DNA of 35,754 bases, taken from assembly GCA_903907835.1 (NCBI GenBank), contig CAIVPQ010000052.1:1-35754 (forward strand). The letters are read 5' to 3'. Shown here piece after piece: positions 7,220-15,507 of this stretch. Each line of letters begins with the position of its first letter. Within the stretch, counting starts at the first letter, position 1. The notes beneath the pieces are model-generated. The model saw only the letters and a program-made list of their open reading frames with translations. It was not told where the DNA came from and ran no database searches. The translations under genes were made by a program, and so were the position numbers. The DNA is from an uncultured Actinomycetes bacterium. GTDB taxonomy: Bacteria > Actinomycetota > Actinomycetes > S36-B12 > UBA5976.

Positions 7220-8287
7220 GTGGAGCAAAATCCGTTAGATGACAATAATTTTCGTGTTCGAATCCAAGGCGTCCTTGATGATTTCGTTGCGCAGCATCAG
7301 GATGTTCTAGGTTCAATTTCACCAGATGCGGTCGCTCTGACTAGCTCTCTAAGCACCCTATTGGCCGGTGGCAAAAGATTACGCGCTGCATTCGCCTATT
7401 GGGGCTATAGATCGACAGGCGCTCCAGATAGCGACTTAATTATTCGCGCGGCCAGCAGTTTGGAATTTCTCCAAGCCTGCGCATTGATTCATGACGATGT
7501 AATGGACGGAAGTGCCATGCGTCGCGGCAACTTGGCTGTTCACAAGCAGTTTGAAAAATTGCATTCAGATTCGAAATGGCAGGGTTCTGCTATTGACTTT
7601 GGCGCGGGTTCCGCGATCCTTGTGGGCGATCTCGCTCTTTCATGGGCCGATGAACTACTAGCGACTTCAGGCCTAGCGCCACAAGCATGGCATAGCACAA
7701 AAGCAATTTATGACACTATGCGAACCGAGTTGATGGCTGGCCAGTACCTAGATCTTCTTGAACAGTCAAGAAGAGGGACAAATGTCGCAGCAGCGAGAAA
7801 TGTAATTCGTTTTAAGAGCGCAAAATACACGATTGAACGTCCCCTACACATGGGTGCGGCTATGGCCCAAGCGGATGATGAACACCAACAGATCTTGAGT
7901 GATTTTGGCTTGGCTCTAGGAGAAGCTTTTCAATTGCGCGATGACTTACTTGGCGTCTTTGGCGATTCGGAAACCACCGGCAAACCTAGCGGTGATGACT
8001 TACGAGAGGGGAAACAAACTGTGCTCATCGCCAGTGCAATTGAAGTTTGTCCCCCGGCCGAAAGAGAATTCTTAACTACGCATCTTGGCTCTTCCAGCAT
8101 GGATGAAGACATCATTGCAAAGTTCCGGGAAATTTTATCAACCTGTGGCGCTGTTGATCGCCTAGAAAATGAGATCGAAGAATTAACCGCGAGCGCTTTA
8201 TCGGCGATAAATCACTCATGTATTGATAATGAGAGTCAACTGGCTCTTGAAAAGCTCGCTATCTTAGCAACGCAAAGGACCTATTAA
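7220..8287 (+). CDS. crtE: Geranylgeranyl diphosphate synthase (polyprenyl synthetase)
   Basis: This enzyme condenses isopentenyl diphosphate with allylic diphosphates to give the C20 precursor of phytoene. The 355-residue protein has GGKRLRAAFAYWG near the N-terminus, the first aspartate-rich motif HDDVMDGSAMRRG (D92, D93, D96) and the second QLRDDLLGVFGD (D241, D242), in the form typical of actinobacterial IdsA/CrtE proteins. GTG at 7220 is the start because a TAATCT box lies six bases upstream, a leaderless arrangement. Its stop codon directly abuts the crtI ATG, so the two form an operon. The mannosyltransferase downstream recalls the idsA2-mptA neighbourhood of mycobacteria. Chain length (C20 rather than C15 or longer) is inferred from the crtI and crtB neighbours. 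Confidence 0.92.
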   Translation: MEQNPLDDNNFRVRIQGVLDDFVAQHQDVLGSISPDAVALTSSLSTLLAGGKRLRAAFAYWGYRSTGAPDSDLIIRAASSLEFLQACALIHDDVMDGSAMRRGNLAVHKQFEKLHSDSKWQGSAIDFGAGSAILVGDLALSWADELLATSGLAPQAWHSTKAIYDTMRTELMAGQYLDLLEQSRRGTNVAAARNVIRFKSAKYTIERPLHMGAAMAQADDEHQQILSDFGLALGEAFQLRDDLLGVFGDSETTGKPSGDDLREGKQTVLIASAIEVCPPAEREFLTTHLGSSSMDEDIIAKFREILSTCGAVDRLENEIEELTASALSAINHSCIDNESQLALEKLAILATQRTY

Positions 8288-9823
8288 ATGTCACAAAGTA
8301 TTACACGTTGGCTACCCGGAACGATGCGCACAGTTGGCGGGAAAACTGATGAAGTAGTTATCGTGGGCGCTGGGCTTGCTGGGCTGTCAGCAGCCATGCG
8401 GCTTGCTGGCGCTGGACGAAAAGTTACCGTAGTTGAACGTGAATCAAAGCCTGGTGGTCGAGCCGGCAGAATTAGCGATCAAGGTTTCGAATTTGATACA
8501 GGGCCCACGGTATTAACAATGCCCGACTTGATTGCTGATGCATTTGATTCACTCGGTGAAGACATGAATCACTGGCTAACTATGGAACCGGTTGCCCCGC
8601 TTTACAGATCATTCTTTGCTGACGGCAGTGTTATTGATGTCCATTCAGACACAGACAAAATGTCAGAAGAAATTGAACGAGTAATCGGATCTGATGAAGC
8701 TCTGGGCTATCGGAAATACGTAGATTTTGTATCTGATTTGTACAAGTATGAGATGCGTTCTTTCATTGACCGCAACATCGACTCCCCTCTTGATTTGCTC
8801 TCAAGCGATCTGGTCAAATTGCTCAAAATGGGTGGATTTAGAAAGCTCATGCCCAAAGTGAGTCAATATCTCAAGGACGATCGCCTGCAGAGAATCTATT
8901 CATTTCAAGCGATGTATGCAGGGCTATCCCCTTATGACGCGCTAGCCATCTATGCAGTAATTGCCTACATGGACTCAGTCAATGGAGTATTCGCGCCAAA
9001 GGGTGGTATGCATGCAATTCCTACCGCTATGGCAGCAGCCGCTGCTAAACATGGCGTTACCTTTAGATACTCAACCGAAGTACAGAGCGTTCGCATGAGT
9101 GGAAAACGAGCTGTAGGAGTTGAAACTAAGGATGGCGAATTCATCCCAGCCGATGTAGTAGTACTTAATCCTGATTTGCCTGTGGCCTACAAACAACTGC
9201 TAGATAGAGAACCGCTCAGTGTTAAGCGCTTGAAGTATTCGCCTTCTTGTTTCTTAATGCTGGCTGGATCGTCCAAATCGTATGACCACATTGCCCATCA
9301 CAATATTCACTTTGGGAAATCATGGTCAGGAGTCTTTGACGAGCTAATCAATAAGAAGCAATTCATGTCAGATCCAAGTCTGCTAGTTACGAATCCAACA
9401 GCTAGCGACCCTGGTCTTGCTCCAGCAGGCAAACAGGTCTATTACGTTCTCTTTCCTACACCTAATTTGGATGCTGATATTGACTGGACTCGAGAGACAT
9501 CACGATATCGAGATGAAGTTGTTCGCACATTAGAATCCCGAGGATACGAGGGGTTTGGTGCTGGTATCGAGGTCGAACACCTTACGACACCACAGGATTG
9601 GGCAGATCAAGGTATGGAACGCGGCGCACCATTTGCATCTGCGCATTCATTTTTCCAGACCGGTCCATTCAGACCAGGCAATATGTATGGCGAGAATGTT
9701 GTATTCACTGGCTCAGGAACGCAACCAGGTGTCGGAGTCCCGATGGTTCTATTATCTGGACGGCTAGCCGCTGAACGAATCACAGGCAAAGACTCCAACT
9801 ACCGCTCACGAGCATGGCGCTAG
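8288..9823 (+). CDS. crtI: Phytoene desaturase
   Basis: CrtI is a membrane-associated FAD enzyme that desaturates phytoene stepwise to lycopene. The 511-residue protein has the Rossmann motif VVIVGAGLAGLSAAMRLAGAG with the acidic VVERESKPGGRAG end, FDTGPTVLTMP, YAGLSPYDALAIYAVIAYM, GVFAPKGGMHAIPTAMA, and the C-terminal TGSGTQPGVGVPMVLLSGRLAA. The ATG follows the crtE stop with no gap, and AAAGGA (8274-8279) is a good ribosome site, so it is translated as the second gene of a crtE-crtI operon. It is clearly distinct from the CrtD-like paralogue at 4966, so two desaturases of different role lie in one cluster. Confidence 0.94.
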   Translation: MSQSITRWLPGTMRTVGGKTDEVVIVGAGLAGLSAAMRLAGAGRKVTVVERESKPGGRAGRISDQGFEFDTGPTVLTMPDLIADAFDSLGEDMNHWLTMEPVAPLYRSFFADGSVIDVHSDTDKMSEEIERVIGSDEALGYRKYVDFVSDLYKYEMRSFIDRNIDSPLDLLSSDLVKLLKMGGFRKLMPKVSQYLKDDRLQRIYSFQAMYAGLSPYDALAIYAVIAYMDSVNGVFAPKGGMHAIPTAMAAAAAKHGVTFRYSTEVQSVRMSGKRAVGVETKDGEFIPADVVVLNPDLPVAYKQLLDREPLSVKRLKYSPSCFLMLAGSSKSYDHIAHHNIHFGKSWSGVFDELINKKQFMSDPSLLVTNPTASDPGLAPAGKQVYYVLFPTPNLDADIDWTRETSRYRDEVVRTLESRGYEGFGAGIEVEHLTTPQDWADQGMERGAPFASAHSFFQTGPFRPGNMYGENVVFTGSGTQPGVGVPMVLLSGRLAAERITGKDSNYRSRAWR

Positions 9824-9828
9824 CCCAG

Positions 9829-9834
9829 TAATCT
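9829..9834 (+). promoter_or_regulatory. Leaderless -10 box for the mannosyltransferase gene (TAATCT)
   Basis: TAATCT lies six bases before the GTG at 9841, just past the crtI stop. The same hexamer and spacing occur at crtE and at aroG. It suggests the mannosyltransferase has its own leaderless transcript besides any read-through from crtEI. Confidence 0.58.
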
Positions 9835-9840
9835 TTAGGG

Positions 9841-11391
9841 GTGAATCATCGCCTGGCCCAAGCTTCTGCGGAGGGCTCGCTAGACAGCGACACTCCAGTG
9901 CTTTATGCCTTGCCCGGCTTCCTCGGCTCAACCTTCATGACTATTGGGGCATTTGGAGTTGGCTGGTTTCCGCTTTCCACAAATGCATTGAGCTTGCCAT
10001 TAATCGAGTTTCTCCAGACGCAGTCTTTAGGTCTTGCTTTAGCTCGATCATTTGTCATCGTTGGTGCTGCGCTTCTATTGCAAGCTTGGCTCGTGGTTGG
10101 CGTTGACGCTTTACAAGGACGAATAACGGGCCTTCGCACTATGTACATAGCTCTCGGCGCATGGTGTCTACCGCTACTTCTGGCACCTCCACTTTTTAGC
10201 CGAGATGTTTACTCTTACTACATGCAAGGGCGGTTACAACTTGCTGGACACAACCCATACTTCTCTGGTGTCTCTCTCATACCTGGTTGGTTTCGCAGTG
10301 GAGTAGACCCTTTGTGGGCGGATGCTTCCACCCCTTACGGACCAATTTTTCTAGGGATTGAACGAGTGGTTGCATCAGTTGCTGGTGATTCCGCTCTCAT
10401 GGCTTCATACTTATTGAGATTAATCTCCTTATTCGGAGTTGTTATTTTAGCATGGTGTGTACCTCGCCTGGCGCGAATGCATGGAATAAATGCTGTACCT
10501 GCCTTGTGGCTGGGTGTCATGAACCCGATGGTGATTTTGCACTTTGTTGCCGGCGCTCACAATGACTCCCTAATGGTTGCCGCAATCTGTCTCGCTCTAT
10601 GGCTGGCTCTCACTAGTCGCCCCAACCTGTCAATCGTCGTCGCAGCACTGGCAGTCGGAATCAAACCAGTTGCAGTTGTGGTTTTGCCATTTATCGCGAT
10701 TATTCTGGCTGGACGCAATCCAACACGACTTCTCCGAATCTCATCTATGCTGCGTGTGACTTTTACTACTGGGCCTGTTTTGATGTTGAGTTCAGCTTTG
10801 ATTGGTGTTGGTGCATTTGGTTGGATTGGTGCATTGGCCACCCCTGGCAGTGTGCGCAGTTGGTTATCACCATCAACCGCGATCGGGATGATGTGGGGAG
10901 GATTCATCCAAATCCTGGGATTCGGTAATCACACAGATATCACAATCACAATTACGCGAGTCTGTGGCGCACTTGCCCTCGGCGTCTTACTAGTCGGACT
11001 TGTCCTACGTCCAAGCGGTCGAAGCGCGACACGGGGTGCGGCTGAGGCCTTTTTACTCCTGGTTCTACTTGGTCCCGTCGCCCAACCTTGGTATCTACTG
11101 TGGGCAATACCGTTGTTTGCCAGTACCGGATTGAGCCGAAATCAATTGAGAGCGGCAGTAGTCGTAACATGCGGGTTTACCATCCACGGGTTAGCTAATT
11201 GGAGTGCTACCGCAGATACATTTTTTGAGTTGAGCGATGGCTTAGCAATTTTGATATCAATCGCCACCCTTGCACTAGCGATTTTGACTTCAGCACAAGA
11301 ACGGGGCTTAATTCTTGGCAAAAAAATTGAGCATGGACTTTCGCCAAAGGATGATGCGGCTCGAATGCGCTTTAAATCAACACTTTTGTAG
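9841..11391 (+). CDS. Polyprenol-phosphate-mannose-dependent alpha-1,6-mannosyltransferase (MptA/MptB family)
   Basis: These GT-C enzymes extend the alpha-1,6-mannan backbone of lipomannan on the outer face of the membrane, using polyprenyl-phosphate mannose. The 516-residue protein has about a dozen hydrophobic segments. It carries the family's first-loop motif SRDVYSYYMQGRLQLAGHNPY with the likely catalytic Asp, followed by VDPLW and the STPYGPIFL block near residues 158-170. HFVAGAHNDSLMVA and QPWYLLWAIP are further conserved loops. GTG at 9841 is supported by the TAATCT box six bases upstream. It sits between crtEI and crtB, in the place where mycobacteria have mptA next to the prenyl synthase idsA2. 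MptA and MptB cannot be separated by eye, so no symbol is given. Confidence 0.85.
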   Translation: MNHRLAQASAEGSLDSDTPVLYALPGFLGSTFMTIGAFGVGWFPLSTNALSLPLIEFLQTQSLGLALARSFVIVGAALLLQAWLVVGVDALQGRITGLRTMYIALGAWCLPLLLAPPLFSRDVYSYYMQGRLQLAGHNPYFSGVSLIPGWFRSGVDPLWADASTPYGPIFLGIERVVASVAGDSALMASYLLRLISLFGVVILAWCVPRLARMHGINAVPALWLGVMNPMVILHFVAGAHNDSLMVAAICLALWLALTSRPNLSIVVAALAVGIKPVAVVVLPFIAIILAGRNPTRLLRISSMLRVTFTTGPVLMLSSALIGVGAFGWIGALATPGSVRSWLSPSTAIGMMWGGFIQILGFGNHTDITITITRVCGALALGVLLVGLVLRPSGRSATRGAAEAFLLLVLLGPVAQPWYLLWAIPLFASTGLSRNQLRAAVVVTCGFTIHGLANWSATADTFFELSDGLAILISIATLALAILTSAQERGLILGKKIEHGLSPKDDAARMRFKSTLL

Positions 11392-11408
11392 GAACTTCTA
11401 ACGGGAAC

Positions 11409-11867
11409 CTAGGCTAAGGACAGTTCGCCAATTTCAGGGAAACTACCCGCAGTACCAACCACAAGAACCAAACTTGAGGTGGTTTCGATGACATCCTCAA
11501 TAACTCGAGCCAAAACTTGGGTGTCTGATTTATTGTGCTTTATCAGATCTTGCCAACCCACCCAAAAAATTGCAGTACTCGGTGATTCAGTTAAGTAGTC
11601 ACGAAAAGCCACTTCAAATTCCATTAAAGAATCGTTAGCGTACTTGTTGAGTGACAAGGCCTTCACCACTAATTCGATGAATTGTGCTTGTGTGCGCGCA
11701 CCCGTGGTATCTACCCAAACACCCCGCCAGCCAGCACTGTTAGTCTCACTGACAATTTGGTCTTCACTCAAGGTCACTTTCCACCTAAGTAGACCGCTAA
11801 GTTTTCCGGTCCGAAGTAATGCCGAAAGTAAACCAGGATTTGGACTGACCACAGATAAACCTTTCAC
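11409..11867 (-). CDS. Barstar-like small protein
   Basis: About 152 residues, resembling the barstar family (small inhibitors of barnase-type ribonucleases). The central part reads GWRGVWVDTTGARTQAQF, then LVVKALSLNKYANDSL and FEVAFRDYLTE, then FWVGWQDLI. This is the strand, helix 'YxxN(x)L...AFRD', strand order of barstar-like proteins in actinobacteria. No barnase-like gene is visible in the window. The frame stays open up to a TTG at 11921, but that would place its start on top of the crtB promoter and start codon, so GTG at 11867 is preferred; the true start is uncertain. It ends 17 bases past the convergent mannosyltransferase stop. The function is unknown and the call rests on pattern similarity only. 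Confidence 0.55.
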   Translation of the reverse strand: MKGLSVVSPNPGLLSALLRTGKLSGLLRWKVTLSEDQIVSETNSAGWRGVWVDTTGARTQAQFIELVVKALSLNKYANDSLMEFEVAFRDYLTESPSTAIFWVGWQDLIKHNKSDTQVLARVIEDVIETTSSLVLVVGTAGSFPEIGELSLA

Positions 11868-11909
11868 AATAAATTGACTACCAAAGCCAAGTGTAAGACT
11901 TGCAGGTGA

Positions 11910-11915
11910 GATACT
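11910..11915 (+). promoter_or_regulatory. Leaderless -10 box for crtB (GATACT)
   Basis: GATACT lies exactly six bases before the GTG at 11922. It keeps the key A and last T of TANNNT but has G in the first place. The spacing equals that at crtE, aroG and ctaE, so crtB probably starts its own leaderless transcript. Confidence 0.48.
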
Positions 11916-11921
11916 GAACAA

Positions 11922-12827
11922 GTGTCACAACGCGAACTAGATGCTGCGGGTATCTTTGACCCCCAACTTCGCGATTCTTATGAATTATGTCGACAACTAA
12001 ACGCTTCACATGGAAAGACCTATTATCTTGCGACGCTATTGCTTCCCCCGGAAAAACGCCCCTACGTTCATGCGCTTTATGGATTCGCAAGATATGCAGA
12101 CGAGATCGTCGATGACCTTGAATCTACATTAAGTGACGCACAAAAGGCGCAACAGCTGAAGTCATGGGGAGACGATTTTCTAACCCAATTCGATGACGGA
12201 ATATCTGATGATCCAGTATGTCGCGCAGTTTTGGATACGGTTCGTCGATGGAAAATACCGCGTGAGCATTTTGAAGCTTTTCTGCACTCTATGACGATGG
12301 ATCTAACCGTCACCGAATATCGGACGTACGAAGATTTATACGAATACGTATACGGATCAGCCGCGGTAATCGGACTTCAAATGGTGTCAATCCTCGAACC
12401 TTCAGACGAGCGTGCCTACGAACATGCAATATCCTTGGGGGTTGCATTTCAACTTGCCAATTTCATTAGAGATGTGGGAGAAGATCTAGATAGAGGAAGG
12501 GTATACCTGCCTATTAACGAACTTGCCGAATTTGGTGTGACTCGCGCAGATCTAGAAAAGAAGGTAGCAACTCCAGAGTTCAAAAGGGCCTTGCAGGCAC
12601 AAATTGCTCGCGTAAAACAACTTGAACTTGACGCCATGCCAGGAATCCCGATGTTGGGAGATACAGGACAACACTGCATTGAGACAGCACGAATTTTGTA
12701 TTGCGGAATTGTTGATGCAGTCGCGGACATCAACTACGAAGTGTTTGATAAGCGCGCAAGTGTTTCGCTCACAAAACGATTGCGAGTCGCCCTACCTGCT
12801 TGGTGGCGAGCTCGGAAAACTTGGTAG
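11922..12827 (+). CDS. crtB: Phytoene synthase
   Basis: CrtB joins two geranylgeranyl diphosphates head to head to make phytoene. The 301-residue protein shows SHGKTYYLATLLLPPEKRPYVHALYGFARYADEIVDD, with the first Asp-rich site DEIVD, and AFQLANFIRDVGEDLDRGRVYLP, with the second Asp-rich site DVGED. These are the two signature blocks of squalene/phytoene synthases. GTG at 11922 follows a GATACT box by six bases. The stop codon directly touches the stop of the convergent crtYd gene. It is separated from crtEI by the mannosyltransferase and the barstar-like gene, so its expression is probably set independently. Squalene synthase is ruled out by the surrounding carotenoid genes and the sequence pattern. 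Confidence 0.93.
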   Translation: MSQRELDAAGIFDPQLRDSYELCRQLNASHGKTYYLATLLLPPEKRPYVHALYGFARYADEIVDDLESTLSDAQKAQQLKSWGDDFLTQFDDGISDDPVCRAVLDTVRRWKIPREHFEAFLHSMTMDLTVTEYRTYEDLYEYVYGSAAVIGLQMVSILEPSDERAYEHAISLGVAFQLANFIRDVGEDLDRGRVYLPINELAEFGVTRADLEKKVATPEFKRALQAQIARVKQLELDAMPGIPMLGDTGQHCIETARILYCGIVDAVADINYEVFDKRASVSLTKRLRVALPAWWRARKTW

Positions 12828-13226
12828 TTACTTACTGCGCAGCACTTTAGCGACTTTAGCCACTGGTGGGCCGCTAACAGGTTGTCGCTGTAGACCGTTT
12901 TTCCCGTGCCAAACCCAAAGAATTAGAGTCAATAACACCAAACTGAAACCAAATAAGAGATCCTCGATCGGGGCAAAGACCAGACGTCCATCTCCGATGA
13001 ATGCTGGCGCGTGATTAGTTGGTGTGCTGCCACCGATGATGGCATCTGCGTCATATCTGACAATTCGAAAGCCAGTCAAAATGCCATTGGTAACAAGTTG
13101 GAAGAAAATGATAATGGCGTACGACGCCCAGAAAATACGCCTGCGAATTAATCGTGTTCTAAAAATATAAATGTCGCAAATAACCACAGCGACAACGCTG
13201 AACAATCCAATTTCTGTGTAAGTCAT
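12828..13226 (-). CDS. crtYd: Lycopene cyclase subunit, CrtYd type
   Basis: This is the second half of the heterodimeric actinobacterial lycopene cyclase that closes a psi end to a ring. The 132-residue protein has three hydrophobic segments and the conserved FAPIEDLLFGFSLVLLTLILW block (PxE(D/E)xxF type) near residues 85-105, typical of lycopene cyclase domain proteins. Its ATG overlaps the crtYc stop as ATGA, so the two subunits are coupled. The C-terminus ends in basic residues after a last membrane segment. Whether it cyclises one or both ends of lycopene, and beta or epsilon, is not visible. The cruF/crtA/crtD-like genes in the same block act on an open end, which favours a mainly monocyclic product. 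Confidence 0.82.
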   Translation of the reverse strand: MTYTEIGLFSVVAVVICDIYIFRTRLIRRRIFWASYAIIIFFQLVTNGILTGFRIVRYDADAIIGGSTPTNHAPAFIGDGRLVFAPIEDLLFGFSLVLLTLILWVWHGKNGLQRQPVSGPPVAKVAKVLRSK

Positions 13227-13564
13227 TCGTTGATGCCCTCTTCATCTCCCACTAGCCAATTACGCGCACTACGGATGGCTTCGAGTGTGAGGATTGCACA
13301 TATAGGAATCACAATGAAAAAACATATTTCATCTAGCGGAACATTCCCAACGGTTTCGATACCGGTGACATAGCGAGAATCAAATGACCAATGCCCCGAC
13401 TTAATTGCATAGATGTCCCACAGGGTAAAAACTACAACTACCGGAATAATTGTGACGATTAACCTGACAGCCCGACGATAAACTCGCGTTCGTAAAAAAA
13501 TCTCAAGTCCTGCTGTGCCTATGAGGCAACCTGCTAAGACTGACAAGTACGCAAAGTGAGACAT
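13223..13564 (-). CDS. crtYc: Lycopene cyclase subunit, CrtYc type
   Basis: This is the first half of the two-gene lycopene cyclase. The 113-residue protein has three membrane segments and the signature GNVPLDEICFFIVIP, with the acidic pair in the position of the P(L/I)E(E/D)xxFF motif of CrtYc/CrtYe proteins. ATG at 13564 is chosen because AGGA lies eight bases upstream and the protein then begins MSHFAYLSVL, directly before the first membrane segment. The frame stays open further upstream to 13636, but that would run into the kinase promoter. The two cyclase genes form a small minus-strand operon convergent with crtB and divergent from the kinase gene. Confidence 0.82.
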   Translation of the reverse strand: MSHFAYLSVLAGCLIGTAGLEIFLRTRVYRRAVRLIVTIIPVVVVFTLWDIYAIKSGHWSFDSRYVTGIETVGNVPLDEICFFIVIPICAILTLEAIRSARNWLVGDEEGINE

Positions 13565-13637
13565 AAAACCATTCCTAATACTGTTGTCCAAATCTATCGT
13601 GTCCGTGGCGAAACCTAATGGACAGGAGCCCGACACT

Positions 13638-13643
13638 TAGAAT
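13638..13643 (+). promoter_or_regulatory. Leaderless -10 box for the PASTA kinase gene (TAGAAT)
   Basis: TAGAAT lies seven bases before the GTG at 13651. It supports that GTG as start rather than an in-frame ATG at 13618, which would place the box inside the coding region. Confidence 0.52.
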
Positions 13644-13650
13644 CGAGAAC

Positions 13651-15507
13651 GTGAGCAACTCAAATATCCCTGATCCATTTATTGGTCAGATTCTTGATGC
13701 TCGCTACCGAATTGAAGAGTTAATTGCTCGAGGTGGCATGGCCACGGTCTACAGAGCTATCGATCTGCGACTAGGCAGAGTCGTAGCACTTAAAATTCTT
13801 GCCGGAACGCTCGCATCTGATCCAGATTTTGTCGAAAGGTTCATTCAAGAAGCTCGGTCAACCGCAGCACTGACACATCCAAATGTTGTTGCTGTTCATG
13901 ATCAAGGTGTGTGGAATGAATTTCCCTTCTTGATTATGGAGTTCGTCCCCGGTCGAACAATCAGAGAAGTCCTAATCAAGAATGGTCCATTTACTAGCGC
14001 ACATGCACTTGAAATCATTCAGGCAGTTTTGCTTGGATTATGTGCGGCTCATGACGCAGGGTTTGTTCATCGCGACATAAAACCTGAGAATGTTTTAATA
14101 ACTGATGACGGCCACGTTAAAGTGACTGATTTTGGTCTCGCCCGCTTGATTAGCACTACTCCAGCCAGTAGCTCAACTGGCGCTGTACTCCTTGGCACTA
14201 TGGCTTACCTTTCACCCGAACAAGTCCAACAGCAAAATATCGATCAACGCAGTGATGTTTACTCTGCTGGAATTCTACTTTTTGAGATGCTCACTGGCAG
14301 AGTCCCATTCACAGGAGACACCCCTCTTGCAGTCGCTTATCGGCATGTCCATGAGGATGTGCCACCACCGAGTTCCTTGCAACCAGATGTGCCACCCGCA
14401 GTAGATCACGTGGTTCTTGCAGCTACTCGCAGAGTTCCTAGTGAGCGTTTGCAAAGCGCCAGATCATTCCACGAATCAATAGCCAGAGCTATGTCGGGAG
14501 TGCCGGCAGCTGAAGCACTAACAACTGCACTGCCGGTGAACCAAACAATGGTTTTGCCTCTACCCGATTTAGTGCCAACTAAGACTCAGATAGTTGAGAC
14601 TCCGGAAAAACCTAAAAAACAAAGAACCATACGTGGTCGTGCAATTTTTGCCGGAATATTTGTAGTTCTAGGCATCTGTGCTCTGGGTTGGTTCTTCGTA
14701 AATAGCAATAGTGTCCTTGTACCAGCAGTTGCGGGGAAACCAGAACTCTCTGCCAAAATTGCACTCAAAGAAGTTGGCTTGACCGGTCGAGTCACTTTGC
14801 GATTTTCTGAAACAAGAGAGATTGGCACAACAATCTCTACGAATCCAGAGACCGGACAAAAGATTCGTAAGGGTCAGTTAGTTAACATCTATGTCTCAAA
14901 GGGTAAAGAACGGTACGTTTTGCCATCCGAATTAATTGGGATGGACCCTAATGTGGCACGTGATCTTTTAACTTCACTCACTCTGGTGACCTCAAGAACT
15001 CAGTCAATCTTTAGTAGCAAAATTCCGATTGGAAAAGTCGTTAGCACCAAGCCTCAAATTGGCACTCAGGTTAAGCGCGCGACAAACATCACCTTGCTGA
15101 TTTCTCGCGGGCCTGCACCAGTACCTGTTCCAGGAATCGCTGGAGTCAGTGTTGCAGTAGCGACGAAGATGCTAGGCAAACTCGGGTTAAGTCTTGATGT
15201 AGTCGATGAAATTTTTGATGACAGCAAAGAAGGAACAATTATTTCTAGCGATCCTGTTCCTGGCGCCAGCGTGTCAAAAGGCAGCAAAGTCAAAGTGACC
15301 GTCAGTAAGGGACCAGCACTTGTTGAGGTCCCTAATGTTGTCGGAATGGGTACGGATGAAGCAGTTGCTCTTTTGAAGGCCGCTGGCTTCAAGGTCGTTA
15401 CCAACAACAGATTGGGTATTGCTGTGCTGAACACCGTCTACTCACAAAGTCCAGCAGGCAACAACCAAGCGCCACGCGCAAGTACGATCACCTTGGAAAT
15501 CGTCTAA
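13651..15507 (+). CDS. Membrane Ser/Thr protein kinase with four PASTA domains (PknB/StkP type)
   Basis: This is a transmembrane Hanks-type kinase that senses peptidoglycan fragments or lipid II outside the cell and phosphorylates cytoplasmic targets. The kinase domain covers about residues 19-275: glycine loop ARGGMATVY, ATP lysine K48 in VALKIL, HRDIKPEN with D142, DFG with D160, and YLSPEQ. A basic stretch leads into one membrane helix at about residues 331-350, then four PASTA repeats to the C-terminus (about 355-618). GTG at 13651 is chosen for the TAGAAT box seven bases upstream. Its neighbour is class II aroG, as for pknL of M. tuberculosis, but that kinase is shorter and, to my knowledge, lacks PASTA repeats, so I give no symbol. 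Family and topology are firm; ligand and targets are unknown. Confidence 0.93.
   Translation: MSNSNIPDPFIGQILDARYRIEELIARGGMATVYRAIDLRLGRVVALKILAGTLASDPDFVERFIQEARSTAALTHPNVVAVHDQGVWNEFPFLIMEFVPGRTIREVLIKNGPFTSAHALEIIQAVLLGLCAAHDAGFVHRDIKPENVLITDDGHVKVTDFGLARLISTTPASSSTGAVLLGTMAYLSPEQVQQQNIDQRSDVYSAGILLFEMLTGRVPFTGDTPLAVAYRHVHEDVPPPSSLQPDVPPAVDHVVLAATRRVPSERLQSARSFHESIARAMSGVPAAEALTTALPVNQTMVLPLPDLVPTKTQIVETPEKPKKQRTIRGRAIFAGIFVVLGICALGWFFVNSNSVLVPAVAGKPELSAKIALKEVGLTGRVTLRFSETREIGTTISTNPETGQKIRKGQLVNIYVSKGKERYVLPSELIGMDPNVARDLLTSLTLVTSRTQSIFSSKIPIGKVVSTKPQIGTQVKRATNITLLISRGPAPVPVPGIAGVSVAVATKMLGKLGLSLDVVDEIFDDSKEGTIISSDPVPGASVSKGSKVKVTVSKGPALVEVPNVVGMGTDEAVALLKAAGFKVVTNNRLGIAVLNTVYSQSPAGNNQAPRASTITLEIV

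Noticed and set aside
2384-13564. A rhodopsin or carotenoid cleavage (retinal-forming) gene within the carotenoid block
   Set aside because: I looked because such organisms often have actinorhodopsin, but no seven-helix rhodopsin with a retinal lysine motif and no cleavage oxygenase is present in the window.
2384-13564. C50 carotenoid pathway
   Set aside because: The CruF-like gene and split cyclase occur in C50 routes, but no UbiA-type lycopene elongase is found here and the CrtA, CrtD and glycosyltransferase genes fit a C40 product better.
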